NCBI RefSeq assembly: GCF_012650175.1
Contig: NZ_JAAILI010000077.1
Span: 1 to 64,000 of the forward strand
DNA: 64,000 nucleotides
Reading direction: 5' to 3'
Origin: Sphingomonas sp. S2M10
Lineage (GTDB): Bacteria > Pseudomonadota > Alphaproteobacteria > Sphingomonadales > Sphingomonadaceae
Shown piece by piece: positions 20,201-26,535 of the stretch (position 1 is the first letter of the stretch; each line of letters begins with the position of its first letter). The notes beneath the pieces were generated by a model. The model did not search any database, was not told the origin of the DNA, and saw only the letters and a program-made list of their open reading frames with translations. A program made the translations under genes and the position numbers.

Positions 20201-21294
20201 TGATGGCGGGCATGGCCAATGGCGTCGACTGGCAGGCGGTGCGCGACCATTATCTCGATCCCGCCAGGCTGGCCAACCCGGCCTATCCGCTGGTCCATCC
20301 GGAAAACAGCGGCAAGGTCGCCAAGACCTATGACAAGGAACTGATCGCCTGGTTGGGCGAGCGCTATGGCTTCAAGGGCGATGCCGGCCAAGCGCTGGCG
20401 GCGTTCGACGCGCTCGCGCCGGAGCAGCAGCGCATCTTCCTGCGCGAGGTCTATTTCGCCGAGACCCGCGCGGGCGGCCGCGAATATAACGACGCGGACG
20501 GCCCGCGCTTCGGCAGCTATCTGCGCGGCCGCACGATGATCGCCACCTTGTTCCCCGACAAGGACAAGGACGGCAAGGACATCACCCGCAGCGGCGACAT
20601 CATCCTGTTCGACGGATCGGGCATCCGCACCAATTTCGGCGGCAACATCGAGATGCTGGCGCCGGGCGGGCAGATCGTCGTCGGCGTGCAGGGCAAGGTG
20701 CCGCCGGCCACCGCGGGCATCGTGACGCAAGGGCAGGGCGACATCCGCATCTTCAGCGAAAAGTCGCTGCTGCTCGGCCTGTCGCGGATCATGACCACCT
20801 TCGGCGGCGACATCTTCGCCTGGTCCGAACAGGGCGACATCAACGCCGGCCGCGGCGCCAAGACGACGATCGTCTACACGCCCCCCAAGCGCACCTATGA
20901 TGCGTACGGCAACGTCACCCTTTCCCCCGACGCGCCATCCACCGGCGCGGGCATCGCAACGCTCAACCCGATCCCGGAAGTGGCGCCCGGCGATGTCGAT
21001 CTGATCGCGCCGCTCGGCACGATCGACGCTGGCGAGGCGGGCATCCGCGTCTCGGGCAACATCAACCTCGCCGCGCTGCAGGTGCTCAACGCCGCCAACA
21101 TCCAGGTGAAGGGCGCCGCCGCCGGCATCCCGCAGGCGGTGGTGGTCAATACAGGCGCGCTGGCCGCGGCCTCCTCGGCGACCAGCGCGGTCACCGCCGA
21201 GGCGAGCCGGGTCGCCCAACGCAGCCGGCCGCCGGTGCGCACCGAGGTGCCGATGATCGTCACCGTCACCTTTGTCGGCTTCGGCGAGCCATGA
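8251..21294 (+). CDS. Giant TpsA exoprotein (filamentous haemagglutinin family, DUF3739-type C terminus)
   Basis: The protein is 4347 aa. ATG 8251 is chosen because it starts a clean signal peptide (TVKFRSLRNTLLLGASLG..., ending GSAQAQ); longer in-frame starts give none. An Ala/Gln-rich helical linker (about 45-100) comes first. The TPS secretion domain follows (about 103-330), with the haemagglutination-activity motifs ILTWDSFNVGRETDLRFNQ and NRNGVLFGG, the latter the equivalent of the NPNGI box. Several thousand residues of beta-helix-like repeats follow (recurring GG-x-V-x-V/T-L-x-A). The C-terminal part (about 3950-4340) matches the family DUF3739 region. Such proteins are secreted by TpsB and act as surface or released adhesins. 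It holds a near-duplicate block at 17893-18120 and the close cysteine pair CTTDAC near 14927. Confidence 0.93.
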   Translation: MTVKFRSLRNTLLLGASLGSLVVAGSAQAQNRAGFGNRGGTGDPTVAATQAAQAQAARAAQASSASQRAIQALRRAAEARTAMSAAQQAARAAAMAAQSNVPNGIGKGGLQVATGVVFGPDGKPLEGGLWIGANGPVQASGQGGRTSVTVEQTQAQAILTWDSFNVGRETDLRFNQAASDWVVLNRVTDASADPSRILGTIKAPGAVYVLNRNGVLFGGASQINVRSLIASSANIADADFLVRGIYSQQASGNYLASFKGAGGAVTVEAGAQIATDAPSSVTSGGGFVLLMGSSVSNQGAISTPRGQTVLAAGDDFIIRPGYGTGAGTTGSATSTTRGNEVRGLINADSTSGTVVNAGQIEATQGDITLAGRTIRQDGVLVSTTGVNQRGTIHMLNSASDTKGSVTLGKNSLTLIAPELDSKDTALDGQRDTLIKQSNQGAPLTGGGFDDRATLADRLDQSRVEIVTGGNVLFEGGSQTMAQGGQVAVQADSGRITVADGASIDVSGVMGVALDMERNSIKVNVQGNELRDSPANRESSGLKSQDVWIDVRDLVLLPSGTGGCEGDRWYTPGGLLEVGGYLANMSHGIGEWAAVGGTITLSAREVVAQKGAVFDVSGGSIDYQAGWVRSTRILGADGKMYDVRNAPANLRYVAVGNAFVRDHARWGEQYAQTFTNPLFSRGTASRWEEGYSVGRDAGALILSAPTVVMEGDLLAELLNGEHQINARAAGITDGYKVGQHTRAQAGSLVLGRYNALTGDGVFATDVKIGEIADITAGLATGDALPEARTGTAWFDADRLNAAGLGGIKLETAGSIAITSDLKLADGGALALTAPTIDLAASITAHGGSVTATNWFTGGFRHGVLKTLLDADGASSITLREGASLDLRGLWVNAALNPADQGKLSLIDGGSVYLASTHDVTLEQGSHIDVSSGAALLTLGETRGGKGGNVTLIADLETGDTPAVNGLLTLDGTIAAYGVNGGGTLKVESGTAITIGGTGLATDGVLAAGETAPFDVVLTEDLAVREGDVLPVDYVTTVTIALPGSKVPAVGISNANQVPISFNWVVPVLGASYSFYAFGLDVPGLGTVDGNVVVDAAGRAQYQLETGGIYTFIDLPYISAGTRLSFRGSEAWAGWEVDPRIFPNGVQVPAYRNVTAAGQKSPADFTLAKGTILKAGAQVAQDVAIAANARLDTAVFQSGFAAYDVNGRTGVVVAPGTTLDVAAPALRLTAAAATTASGAEPGAALERWTPPLYQEDPVAGVLTQRGGASLTLRSSALTAGAPQGAGLSGPVIVGEGATITVDPGQTIDLLAYTVRVDGRLNAWGGAIHLETEIPSATLYEGSENPGLLWVGEKAVLDVAARAATATDARGNRYGIVAKGGTISLGGALDWDEDGDAVAPNAYVVVRKGALLDASGTSAILDQRNGAGTRPVTVASDGGTILLKSANNLYIDGTLRAAAGGAGAAGGTLGVALAPLNYKTSVLPSVLAPREIVLSASQGETLPADLDANGVAGVLASGQARLGVDTITAGGFDSLSLLVDGALSFDGDVTLALDQSIRLYAGGFALADGAATDSQVRLSAAQVRLAGTTRVAADGYVVPNTGWGDGNLAAFSEARFAVQADLIEVRDSVGFGASSNQNIVGVTALQRRGFADVDLSSTGDIRFLRGIWRKASGAVVPEVTYFETLGNLTLTAAQIYPATDATAVVTAGYQGRFANDFRPDTALTIRRSGSGDVAMPYSAFGGLTLKGETIDQGGILRAPFGSITLGNAAATSGTPNTGTKAVNLLAGSITSVSGVGLVMPYGGTVDGIVYEYDGTELNLAATGAPIGRIRGTVFLNGASVTTEKGSLIDLSGGGELTGAGFVSGRGGSVDILRTPFVTANPGYGFSDGGNAVYAIVPTSSGYAPSTGDVGAGAPLAGRQITIPAGVPGLPAGTYMLMPSTYALLPGAYRVEIGAGNQTALAGVTDLGNGSYTVAGTLGIANTEVRDALPSSVIVTPAAVVRTHSAYNETSYDAWARSDAARASVPRALSVADAASLTIGLGRPYMGSVDRALSIGGAIQQAPLAKSDGLGAVISVQGVGEILDAGGTAATDLVGVSVFDEDLNALGAARLLINAGMTRSYGPLGRFVTISGNELDLTVRSGVQLTAGDVILGGARRYSGGSYVDTSITIEEGASIMARGGGAHVYDSSDGYIFSTEGAVVVSNGSFNLILAEVPVGVGSTGLNNRIGACTTDACAAPTQLIAGGSLALATNRTVTIADNVAYGAKDLVLGVSSVNLGENGAIAAAGAAGQLPEGLVLSQSKLAALLQGNTATGAPKVETLVLNARDAVNIYGAVDLDASGVERLVFGAPAIYGYGAAGDVATIRAGEFVWTGAERAPGAPVAAALGHGTLDVQAKSILFGYGPNTQPIGTAKDARLALGFGEVRLTATDRITASRDSSLAVYETRGSYDAGTGWSYGGGNLTLTAPLLTGDAGAKFALTAGGDVAVLGGGQAALPAVTDLGAQLSITGGDVTLDSAVVLPSGRLTVNAAGDLALSGAARIDLSGREVTLVDVKRYSWGGDLLLASTGGDVTMAAGALVDLSAQNNRGGTMTVTALGDQAGRVELAGTIKGGASGEYDAGGTMVPYDGAELTVRAQTLADFAGLNARLNAGSVFGARRFQLKQGDLTVGDGVKAREVAITLDGGSLTVAGKIDASGFQTGTIRLAASGDLTVTGTLDAHGTGLRVDSYGKVIDSPNRAIVELTSRAGTLTLADSAAIDLRAGTAATNADGVARGTLTLNAARAGSDDVAINILGTLDVQGAKSIAVNAFRTYDDAPLAALPDVSGQVPQLITQGYLDAIDGDSQAFINAALGNASLTGRLAGLGSYRLRPGVEIVSATADGDLTVDGDLDLSGYRYGPDANGVRGMGDPGVLVLRAGGNLNINGSINDGFAPPATTPDEDGWELTETRGTNGAGVLAFGGDVVVPIDGVVLDTGTTYGAGVTLNYAIPVGAATLPAGTVLPVDAELTAPLALSAGTVVDAPIYAADGSVAYAAGTVLPDGITLTAGMKLGKGTALRTAASFAPLTWPNGVALPVEMAITGPITLARGSLIPSTTKLELVGDAAVQLRPADANGVQGRNWAVAPMLGEGATSWDMQLVAGADLASADTRALNPLSTGAITLADAHETLKKAPGSQLKLLGQAGVDFLNGLFGPPISGNAQDLLGMTEEEVVAAYGGFSWDDFGLPGFWDPTSGYLKTGLTQQGVDNLMIGIGGLLPTGITDPQVLLGKSEAEIIALYVEYGVGTWDDFGLPGFWDANTGNAGLPGSPSVRTVTGPGFSVVRTGTGDLSMLAAGDVRMHSLYGVYTAGKATAVDAAYDLPRGTLSDGSVLGATALGYDAALAGYHAWYPDQGGNLTIAAGGDLIGDIRHTTSFSVTEDGQVRTEQQLSTNLLGNWLWRQGSGSAATDETIATSWWINFGSYSRTFDDQNAATAEWTTVTGFTGFGTLGGGNVTIRVGGDAGKTAARGAQSTSLDPYDRSQALVVAVGSTGRVGSDGTLTLTGGGDLDLRIGGALNPFGEASERAAKSGLGGSIVNVRGATRIDAASIGQIRTAYPSNAAANPLDPRGADPFETTGATALSGITLIPGDGTVTVQTLGDMVIAGAGDPTRTYQINRSGFLWDGTAYSGGGNSWFSLWTDHSAISLLSAGGNMAPSTTGRSLSLGSEYLYSDIADTWPAQLRIAALGGNIYYGAAARSLENNQRYTSDTLAPSASGALEVLAAGSIYAGRVPLGATAVARHGLVLSSTGTALPTPFDPAFVGSDAATGRELTNLSKDGAAYSFDILDGWNTSYSLFAFGPNSADTAAGRDPAADPIRIYAVTGDIIGLGTGQTYRPTGGPSASRTVPAWYSAGAPVRMIAGRDIVSSGSFADAGTSSLTDGEHRNLIVHSNATDVSLISAGRDILYSNFDVAGPGTLEVSAGRNIFQEDKGSFTSLGALATGDARPGASIAVMAGMANGVDWQAVRDHYLDPARLANPAYPLVHPENSGKVAKTYDKELIAWLGERYGFKGDAGQALAAFDALAPEQQRIFLREVYFAETRAGGREYNDADGPRFGSYLRGRTMIATLFPDKDKDGKDITRSGDIILFDGSGIRTNFGGNIEMLAPGGQIVVGVQGKVPPATAGIVTQGQGDIRIFSEKSLLLGLSRIMTTFGGDIFAWSEQGDINAGRGAKTTIVYTPPKRTYDAYGNVTLSPDAPSTGAGIATLNPIPEVAPGDVDLIAPLGTIDAGEAGIRVSGNINLAALQVLNAANIQVKGAAAGIPQAVVVNTGALAAASSATSAVTAEASRVAQRSRPPVRTEVPMIVTVTFVGFGEP
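17893..18120 (+). repeat. Internal near-duplicate motif DDFGLPGFWD in the TpsA gene
   Basis: The ten-residue motif DDFGLPGFWD occurs at 17893-17922 and again at 18091-18120. Each copy is preceded by a related stretch (LLGMTEEEVVAAYGGFSW and LLGKSEAEIIALYVEYGVGTW). The two units are therefore about 65 residues apart and look like a duplicated small helical module inside an otherwise beta-helical protein. Confidence 0.8.
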
Positions 21295-21410
21295 TCGGCA
21301 ATGGCTTGCCCGGGCTTCCTCGCAATGCACCGCCGTCGCAGGGCTTTCACAGAATCATGCTGTGGCGGGCGCCGGATTTTCCATTCCCCAATTTTTGCAG
21401 GACGAACCTC

Positions 21411-22007
21411 ATGTTGCATCGTGCGCTCATCCTTCTCCTCCCCGGCCTGATCGCCGCATCGCCTGCGGCCGCGCAGACCGCCGCCGCGCCGGCACCTGCC
21501 GCCGGCCAGCCGCTGGGCGGGCCCGTCGTTCCGGGCGTGTGCCTTCTCTCGCGCGAGGCGATCTTCGCCAATGCCGCGGTCGGCAAGGCCGCCTCTGCCC
21601 GGCTGACCGAACTCGCGCGCGCAGCCCAGGGCGAAGTCGATACCGAGCGCGCGCCGATCGAAGCGGAACTCAAGGCGCTCGAAGGCCAGCCCGACAACGC
21701 GCAGACCCGCACCCGGCGCGAGGCCGCCGCCAAGCGCTGGCAGGCGCTGCAGGAAAGGGCCGCGCTCGCCAGCCGCGAGATCGAGGCGACCCGCGCCAAG
21801 GCGCTCGCCCGCATCGCCGGCGACGCGCAGCCGCTGATCGCGCAGGTCTATACCGCGCGGAAGTGCGGCCTGCTGTTCGATCGCGGCACCGCGCTCGGCG
21901 GCAATTTCGCCAACGACCTGACCGCCGACGTCGTCAAGGCGCTGGACGCCAAGGTGCAGACCATCAGCTTCGAACGCGAGCGCCTCGCCGCGCCGGCCAA
22001 GCCGTGA
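21411..22007 (+). CDS. Periplasmic Skp/OmpH-like chaperone
   Basis: The protein is 198 aa. ATG 21411 is chosen because it begins a signal peptide (MLHRALILLLPGLIAASPAAAQ); an earlier in-frame ATG that overlaps the tpsA stop would add 40 residues in front of it. The mature protein has the OmpH/Skp layout: a small beta segment (VPGVCLLSREAIFANAAVGKAA), a long charged helical hairpin (about 65-140), and a return to a beta strand. Skp-type chaperones escort unfolded outer-membrane or secreted proteins through the periplasm. Here it follows tpsA and probably serves TpsA or the cluster barrels (inference). Its stop overlaps the next start (GTGA). Confidence 0.75.
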   Translation: MLHRALILLLPGLIAASPAAAQTAAAPAPAAGQPLGGPVVPGVCLLSREAIFANAAVGKAASARLTELARAAQGEVDTERAPIEAELKALEGQPDNAQTRTRREAAAKRWQALQERAALASREIEATRAKALARIAGDAQPLIAQVYTARKCGLLFDRGTALGGNFANDLTADVVKALDAKVQTISFERERLAAPAKP

Positions 22008-22471
22008 TCGGGAGGCGGCGGAGAGCGTTGACCGCGTGCGCGGCCGCGCTGGCCGTCGCCGTATCGGGTCCGGGCCGCGCGCAGCAGGTCCCCGCGGCCG
22101 CCGCGCCGGCAGCGTGGCTACGCTATGCCGAACAGGCGACCGCGACGCTCTCGCGCCGGCTGCAGGCGAACGATCCCGCGACGGCTCGCCTGCGCACGGC
22201 GCTGGCCCGGACGAACGAAGGCGCTGCCGTGGACTCGCTCTCGCTGTTCGTGTGGGTCGATCGCCCGGGCCGGGTCACCCGCATCGCCGCGCCCGGGGTG
22301 ACCGATCCTGCAGTGGTGCAGGATCTGCAGGCCGCGTTGGTCGGGCAGCCGCTGGCAGGACGGCCCCCGCGAGATCTGCGCGTGCCGCTCCACCTTCGCA
22401 TTCAGATCAAACCGGAGATTGCCGGCGTGCCAAGGGCGCGCGACAGCGCCCGAAACGGTGCATTGGGGTGA
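22004..22471 (+). CDS. Small secreted protein resembling a free TonB C-terminal domain
   Basis: The protein is 155 aa. The GTG start overlaps the stop of the Skp-like gene by four bases. It has an Arg-rich start and signal peptide (GRRRRALTACAAALAVAVSG...AQQ), then a helical segment. A C-terminal region of about 65 residues reads SLSLFVWVDRPGRVTRIAAPGVTDPAVVQDLQAALVGQPL...PLHLRIQI. This has the strand-turn-strand-helix-strand order of TonB_C and parallels the C terminus of the protein at 5224. There is no membrane anchor or proline spacer. The GTG start is supported by the overlap and the signal peptide. A role with the TonB-like protein is inference. Confidence 0.62.
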   Translation: MIGRRRRALTACAAALAVAVSGPGRAQQVPAAAAPAAWLRYAEQATATLSRRLQANDPATARLRTALARTNEGAAVDSLSLFVWVDRPGRVTRIAAPGVTDPAVVQDLQAALVGQPLAGRPPRDLRVPLHLRIQIKPEIAGVPRARDSARNGALG

Positions 22472-22704
22472 GTCGTGGGTTGGATGTTTGGTCCCGGGAT
22501 TTGATGGCGCTGGGCACTTAGATCGTTGGGAAATTCTGATCGCGATGGATCAAAGGGCGGGGCAGGGCCCTGTAATGCGCCGCACTTCATAACAGCCGAT
22601 CGGCCCGGCCGCTACGAGAGACTTTCTTGCGCGCGCTTTGCCGGGGCTACCAAGAAGGGAGCCATTGGCCCGGTGCGGCGACGCCCGCACCGGGCCAATG
22701 GAGA
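22472..22704. other. Intergenic gap between convergent units
   Basis: This gap of 233 nt lies between the end of the secretion cluster and the end of the tandem-AAA gene. I see no gene in it. Its only clear structure is the 17-bp hairpin at 22662-22701. Confidence 0.6.
22662..22701 (-). terminator. Perfect 17-bp hairpin 3 nt after the AAA-ATPase stop codon
   Basis: The arms at 22662-22678 and 22685-22701 are exact reverse complements around a six-base loop (CGACGC). On the minus strand the hairpin follows the AAA gene stop at once and is followed by CTCCCTTCTT, a weak pyrimidine tract. It is probably the terminator or 3'-end stabiliser for the AAA/rtcR transcript. It could also stop read-through from the plus-strand cluster. 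Confidence 0.7.
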
Positions 22705-24642
22705 TCAGAAGCCGACTGCCGCCCGTTCGGGCTTCCACGCCGTTTCCGCCGCCAATCGCGCGACGATCTCCTGCGCCGACACGTCCGTTGCCTGGCGGAG
22801 CTGGCGCGCCACGGTTGCGAAGTCGCCGGGAGTGATCGTGCGCAGTTCCGCGAGGGTCGATGGCGCCGGTTTGCCGAAAAAGCGCTCGAACGCCAACGCT
22901 GCGCGTGCCCGTCCGAGCGGCGCCAGGCCGATCTTGAACACGAAGCGCCGCATCGCCGCCGGATCGAGCCGATGGGCATGGTTGGTCGCCGCGATCACCG
23001 GCAGCGGGTGCCGATCGAGCCAGGTGAGCATCTCGTTCACCTGGCCCGCCTCCCAGCTTTGCGTCGCGGTGGTGCGATCGAATAACAGCGAGTCCGCCTC
23101 GTCGAACAACAGCACCTGGCCCCGCTCGTGCGCCTCGGAAAAGGCGTCCGCAATGGCGGCTTCCGTCCCGCCGACCCAGCGGGACAGCAGGTCGGACGCG
23201 CGCTTCACCACCAGCGGCCGGTCCATCGCCCGGGCGAGGTGATGGGCAAGCGCGGTCTTGCCGGTGCCGGGCGGGCCGGTCAGCAGCAGCGAGACGTCGG
23301 CCGCGCCGGCTGCCAGCTGCGCGACCAGCGGCGCCAGCGGCGGATCGCTTTCGAACAGGTCGAGGTCGAGCCCTTCGCCGATCGCTGGCGGCAGTTCGGC
23401 GCCCCGCAGCGCCCGCACCAGCGACGCCGCGGGGCGGGCACCGCCATCGGCTTCGCCAGCCAGCCGTGCCGCCCGCGCCGCGACCCGCAGCACGCTGGCC
23501 GCTTCCGGTGCGCGATCGAGCAGCGCCGCCACCAGCGGATGGGCGTCCACGCCTTCCTCGGCGGCGATCCGGGCCTGGATGCGGCGGGCGGCGCGGGGAC
23601 CTGGCAGATCCAGCTTCAGCACGAAGCTCATCCGCCGCAGAATCGCCGAATCGATGTTGCCGATCGCGTTGGTCGTCCACAACACCGGCGCCGCATTGCT
23701 CTCCAGCAGCCGGTTGATGAACACCTTGCTTCCCTGACGCCCCTGAAACCAGTCGCCGGGCGAAGGCTTGGCGTCGCCGATCAGGTCCTCCATCTCGTCG
23801 AACAGCAGCACCGCGCCGCCGGTGCGCCCGATCATCCGCTGCGCGAGCTGGAGGGCGCTCACCCGCTCGTGCCGATTGGGTTCGCTGCCGTCGTCGTCCG
23901 CCTCGCCCACGGCGTGCAACGCCAGGCCCGCAGCGGCGGCGAGCGTGCGTGCCAGCTCGGTCTTGCCGGTGCCGGGCGGCCCGTGGATCAGGATGTTGAC
24001 GCCCGCCGTGCCGGATTGCGCGGCCCCCCGCAGCAGGCGCGCCAGGAAGCCTGCATCTGCGACATGCGCAAAGTCGTCGAGCGCCAGCCGCGCCGGCTGG
24101 TGCGGGCCGATGATCGCGGCGATCACCGACTCGCGATCGGCCGACGCGCTATCGAGCAGTCGCTCGAGCGGCCAGCGGATATCGACTTCCACCACGCCCT
24201 GCCGCGTTGCGTAGAAGCCGGCGAGCCCCAGCCGCAGCGCAGCGCTGCGCCGCACGGCCCGATCGGCGTCCTCCACCGGGGCACCGGCAAGCTCGCCCAG
24301 CAGCGCCGGCAGGTCGCGCCCCTGCTCGCTCCATAGGCGAGCGAGTGCGGAGACCCGCGGCAGCCGGTCGACTGCCACCAGCAGTGCAATGAAGGCGGAA
24401 TCGAAGGCGTCGAGCGCCAGCGCTTCCGCAAGCACCTGGGTGACAGCGAGTATGTGCGGCACCGGCGCGCTATCCTCTCGCTGCGCCAGCGCCTCGCGCG
24501 CCGCATCCCAGCTGTGCGTTTTGCCAAGCCCAAGCCAGGCGGCATGTTCTTCGGCCCAGTTCTGCAGGGCGCGGCCGAAGCGCTCAGCGCCGATCGCCCC
24601 GATCCGGAGCGCCATGCTCCGGACGATCGTCCATTCGTCCAT
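22705..24642 (-). CDS. Tandem AAA ATPase next to the RNA-repair operon
   Basis: The protein is 645 aa. ATG 24642 is chosen because GGAAGAC precedes it and it removes a 39-residue low-complexity extension. It has two AAA modules. The first has Walker A GPPGTGKTELARTL and Walker B GAVLLFDEMEDLIGD. The second has Walker A GPPGTGKTALAHHL and Walker B GQVLLFDEADSLLFDR. Each has a sensor-1 asparagine (WTTNAIGN and AATNHAHRLD). The N-terminal ~200 residues are helical and hold no known motif. Tandem AAA proteins generally remodel or unfold protein or RNA-protein complexes. It lies downstream of rtcR on the same strand (288 nt apart). A role in RNA repair or Ro-particle remodelling is inference from position only. 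Confidence 0.85.
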   Translation of the reverse strand: MDEWTIVRSMALRIGAIGAERFGRALQNWAEEHAAWLGLGKTHSWDAAREALAQREDSAPVPHILAVTQVLAEALALDAFDSAFIALLVAVDRLPRVSALARLWSEQGRDLPALLGELAGAPVEDADRAVRRSAALRLGLAGFYATRQGVVEVDIRWPLERLLDSASADRESVIAAIIGPHQPARLALDDFAHVADAGFLARLLRGAAQSGTAGVNILIHGPPGTGKTELARTLAAAAGLALHAVGEADDDGSEPNRHERVSALQLAQRMIGRTGGAVLLFDEMEDLIGDAKPSPGDWFQGRQGSKVFINRLLESNAAPVLWTTNAIGNIDSAILRRMSFVLKLDLPGPRAARRIQARIAAEEGVDAHPLVAALLDRAPEAASVLRVAARAARLAGEADGGARPAASLVRALRGAELPPAIGEGLDLDLFESDPPLAPLVAQLAAGAADVSLLLTGPPGTGKTALAHHLARAMDRPLVVKRASDLLSRWVGGTEAAIADAFSEAHERGQVLLFDEADSLLFDRTTATQSWEAGQVNEMLTWLDRHPLPVIAATNHAHRLDPAAMRRFVFKIGLAPLGRARAALAFERFFGKPAPSTLAELRTITPGDFATVARQLRQATDVSAQEIVARLAAETAWKPERAAVGF

Positions 24643-24930
24643 AGTGTCTTCCGTTCGCACCGAAGGCGCACGCGCTCGCCATGCGAGCCGCACGAGTCCG
24701 GCTTTGTCCGTTGAGATTTTGGGGCTACGGGGCGGCGGATCCGCATCGCCACGCAGCATCGCCTCGGTTCGGAAGGCGTGTTACGGCAGCGAACGGATCA
24801 TACCGGCCGCGCCCATGCAAGGCAGACGGTCCAGCAATCCAGTTACTCCTGATGCCGCAGGCAAAGTACCTGCGCGGCGCGCGCCATAGCGTAGTCATGT
24901 CGCGCGCGCAACCAGCGCGATCGGATGGGG

Positions 24931-26532
24931 CTAAGGTCGCGGTCCGCGCGCCGTAACAGCAGGCCAATCCAGTTCGAACCGGGCCAGGTATTTCCGCAGC
25001 CGATCCGCGTCATTGGCAGACGTTCGCCGAGCAAGCGACGCGGCGAACAATGTGCGCCCCGCCTCCGAGAGTGAGCGGCTTCGGCGACATATTTGCACGA
25101 CTGCGGCGAGTTGCACCCGATCGAAGGAATCAAGCTCCGCCAGGCGCGTTGGATCCAGCAGATCCGCCAGGCCATCGCCCTCGTCCCGCTGGCCCGACCA
25201 CAAGCGCTTCAGCCGGCCGACTTCCGCATCCACGCAGTCGGTGTCGATGCGTCCTTTCGGGCTGAGCGTCGCCATTCGCGTGACGCTTGCGGCAAGATCG
25301 CGGAAGTTACCGGGCCAGCGTGCGTCCGGGCTCGCCGCGAAGGCGAGATAGCGCTGGCGGGCTTCCTTGTTGAAGCTGACCCGGTCTCCCTCGCGCTGGG
25401 CGTAGCGATCGAGTTCATAGTCGATATTGGGCTCGATGTCCTCGCGGCGTTCGGCGAGGCCGGGCAGCTGGAAGGTCCACAGGTTGAGCCGGGCATAGAG
25501 ATCGTCGCGGAAGCCGCCGGCTGCCACCGCGTGCCCTAGGTCGCGGTTGGTGCCGGCGATCAGCTGGAAGTCGGACGCGGCCTCCTTGTCCGAGCCCACG
25601 GGGAGGAACCGCTTGTCTTCGATGGCGCGCAAGATCATCGCTTGCTCGTCGGAGCCGAGTTCGCCGATCTCGTCAAGGAACAGCATGCCCTTGTCGGCGG
25701 CGCGCAGCAGCCCCGGCCGATCGGCAACGGCCCCGGTGAACGCGCCCTTGCGATGCCCGAATAGCGCCGACATCGCCCCGTCGCCCTTCAGCGTCGCGCA
25801 GTTCACTTCGACGAACGAGCCGGCGATCTGGTGCTTGAGGCGCTTCAGCTCGTAGATACGGCGGGCGAGTTGGCTCTTGCCGGCGCCGGTGGGGCCGGTG
25901 AGCAGGATCGGCGCCTTGGAGCGCAGCGCCACGCGCTCGATCTCGTCGATCATCCGGTTGAACGCGGGGTTGCGCGTCTCGATGCCCGATTTGAGGAAGG
26001 AGGTGCCCTCCTGCGCGGCGACGGCGAAGCGCGTCGCGATGCTGTCGTAGCGCGAAAGATCGAGGTCGATCGTGTTCCAGGTGCCGGCGGGGTTCAGCGT
26101 GCCGCGCTCCGGCTGGGTCTGGAGCAGGCGGCCGGGCAGGTAGCGTGCCTCGGTCAGCAGGAAGAGACATATCTGCGCGACGTGCGTGCCGGTGGTGATG
26201 TGGACCAGATAGTCCTCGGCTTCGGGATCGAACGGCTCGGCGCGGGCGAAGTCGAGCAGCTTGCCGTACACTTCCTCGAAATTCCACGGATCGCGGAAGT
26301 CGAGCACGCGCAGGTCCACCCGCGTCTCGGGTGAAACCGAGACCACGTCCTCCGCCACATACTCCGCCAGCCGGCGATGCTGCGAGCCGTGGATCAGGAG
26401 GAGCCGGTCGACGCGCAGATCCTCGTGCATGGCGAGGCCGACGGTGGGGCGCCATTTGTTCCAGCGCGAGGGGCCGAACTTGCTCGCGTCCAGGGTGGAG
26501 CCGAGGAAGCCGATCACTGTGACGGGTTTCAT
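24931..26532 (-). CDS. rtcR: RtcR, sigma-54-dependent activator of the RNA-repair operon
   Basis: The protein is 533 aa, matching E. coli RtcR. The N-terminal ~180 residues are the CARF/Rossmann-like sensor (MKPVTVIGFLGSTLD..., HITTGTHVAQICLFLLTEARY). A central AAA domain follows, with Walker A GPTGAGKS, the sigma-54 contact loop GAFTGA and Walker B GMLFLDEIGEL. The C-terminal segment (about 455-525) would hold the DNA-binding helix-turn-helix. In E. coli and Salmonella, RtcR is reported to sense damaged RNA ends through its CARF domain and to switch on rtcBA with sigma-54. The divergent -24/-12 promoter at 26681 fits this exactly. AGGAT lies 5 nt upstream of the ATG. Confidence 0.95.
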   Translation of the reverse strand: MKPVTVIGFLGSTLDASKFGPSRWNKWRPTVGLAMHEDLRVDRLLLIHGSQHRRLAEYVAEDVVSVSPETRVDLRVLDFRDPWNFEEVYGKLLDFARAEPFDPEAEDYLVHITTGTHVAQICLFLLTEARYLPGRLLQTQPERGTLNPAGTWNTIDLDLSRYDSIATRFAVAAQEGTSFLKSGIETRNPAFNRMIDEIERVALRSKAPILLTGPTGAGKSQLARRIYELKRLKHQIAGSFVEVNCATLKGDGAMSALFGHRKGAFTGAVADRPGLLRAADKGMLFLDEIGELGSDEQAMILRAIEDKRFLPVGSDKEAASDFQLIAGTNRDLGHAVAAGGFRDDLYARLNLWTFQLPGLAERREDIEPNIDYELDRYAQREGDRVSFNKEARQRYLAFAASPDARWPGNFRDLAASVTRMATLSPKGRIDTDCVDAEVGRLKRLWSGQRDEGDGLADLLDPTRLAELDSFDRVQLAAVVQICRRSRSLSEAGRTLFAASLARRTSANDADRLRKYLARFELDWPAVTARGPRP

Positions 26533-26535
26533 ATC

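Noticed and set aside
24671..24695. Possible sigma-54 promoter upstream of the tandem-AAA gene (TGGCG...GTGC on the minus strand)
   Set aside because: The GG and GC elements are one base too close, and the -24 box is poor.
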